Source of the DNA: an uncultured Verrucomicrobiota bacterium
GTDB lineage: Bacteria; Verrucomicrobiota; Verrucomicrobiia; Limisphaerales; UBA9464
Length of the DNA stretch: 34,372 bases
Assembly: GCA_903939515.1 (NCBI GenBank)
Contig: CAJAHH010000144.1
Coordinates: 1-34,372 of the forward strand
Direction: 5' to 3'
Below the pieces are notes generated by a model. It did no database searches and was not told the origin of the DNA. It saw only the letters and a program-made list of their open reading frames with translations. A program made the position numbers and the translations under genes. Shown piece by piece: positions 34,256 through 34,372 of the stretch; position 1 is the stretch's first letter; every line of letters begins with the position of its first letter.

Positions 34256-34372
34256 CGCAAATCGGACACCAATCCGATTTGAAGTCGGACAGCGTTCCGA
34301 TTCAAAGCGGACAGTGTTCCGATTGAAGTCGGACAGTCGTCCGGGCTGATGTCGGACAGTATTCCGATGGGA
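34256..34372 (+). repeat. 22-23 bp imperfect tandem repeats, running off the window
   Basis: About five units follow one another, with the pattern (T)TGAAGTCGGACAGnnTTCCGA. The GTCGGACAG and TTCCGA words are kept while the bases between vary. A partial unit may precede at 34241-34255. The array reaches the window edge. There are no unique spacers, so it is not a CRISPR array. Confidence 0.85.

Noticed and set aside
34256-34372. Possible CRISPR array
   Set aside because: Units are adjacent with no unique spacers, and no cas genes are in the window.

Overview
The window most likely comes from a verrucomicrobial chromosome, or a close relative in the Planctomycetes-Verrucomicrobia-Chlamydiae group. 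It has a cytochrome-type PSD1 (DUF1549/DUF1553) gene translationally coupled to a DUF1501 gene, Tat-exported enzymes, secreted glycosidases, a Ser/Thr kinase with a beta-propeller tail paired with an ECF sigma factor, and a SUMF1-type protein. I assign this by gene content only; no rRNA is present.

Layout. 1-133 is an octamer tandem array cut by the window edge. 134-2228 is gene-poor, with one small membrane ORF, a dispersed repeat and one gene scrap. 2229-4400 is a collapsed type I restriction-modification island: an in-frame HsdR-HsdR-HsdS chimera, an intact rhuM, a broken vapBC pair and the first codons of hsdM, which run into a dispersed repeat. 4601-8199 is the PSD1-DUF1501 operon. 8353-11319 (minus) holds a Tat-type intradiol dioxygenase and a GH20 hexosaminidase. 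11584-15558 (plus) holds a beta-carbonic anhydrase, a PQQ-type beta-propeller protein and a GH13 amylase-family enzyme. 15641-17263 is an AlbA_2/Schlafen-type ATP-binding gene followed by a 42-codon hsdR start. 17264-17385 is a second copy of an internal piece of the GH13 gene. 17386-18313 is a decayed RAYT transposase element.

18343-23103 is a visibly G+C-richer minus-strand operon: small membrane protein, ABC-3 metal permease, TonB-dependent receptor, PepSY membrane protein. A perfect 19-bp dyad of Fur-family type lies just upstream. 23299-24799 holds a short Fis-type HTH protein and a SUMF1 gene split by one nonsense codon. The rest is housekeeping or regulatory: tRNA-Pro(GGG), rimO, an FmdB zinc ribbon, serB, the kinase and its ECF sigma factor, a DEAD-box helicase and a small conserved-looking ORF. 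The right end carries 22-23 bp tandem repeats and a 48-bp repeat that also occurs near the left end.

Two stories stand out. First, two restriction loci have been eroded to fragments, several of whose break points touch RAYT-related repeats or duplicated DNA, while rhuM and the AlbA_2 gene stay open. Second, the metal-uptake operon looks transferred and incomplete: it has no ATPase or binding protein in the window. All calls are from reading the sequence; no search was run.
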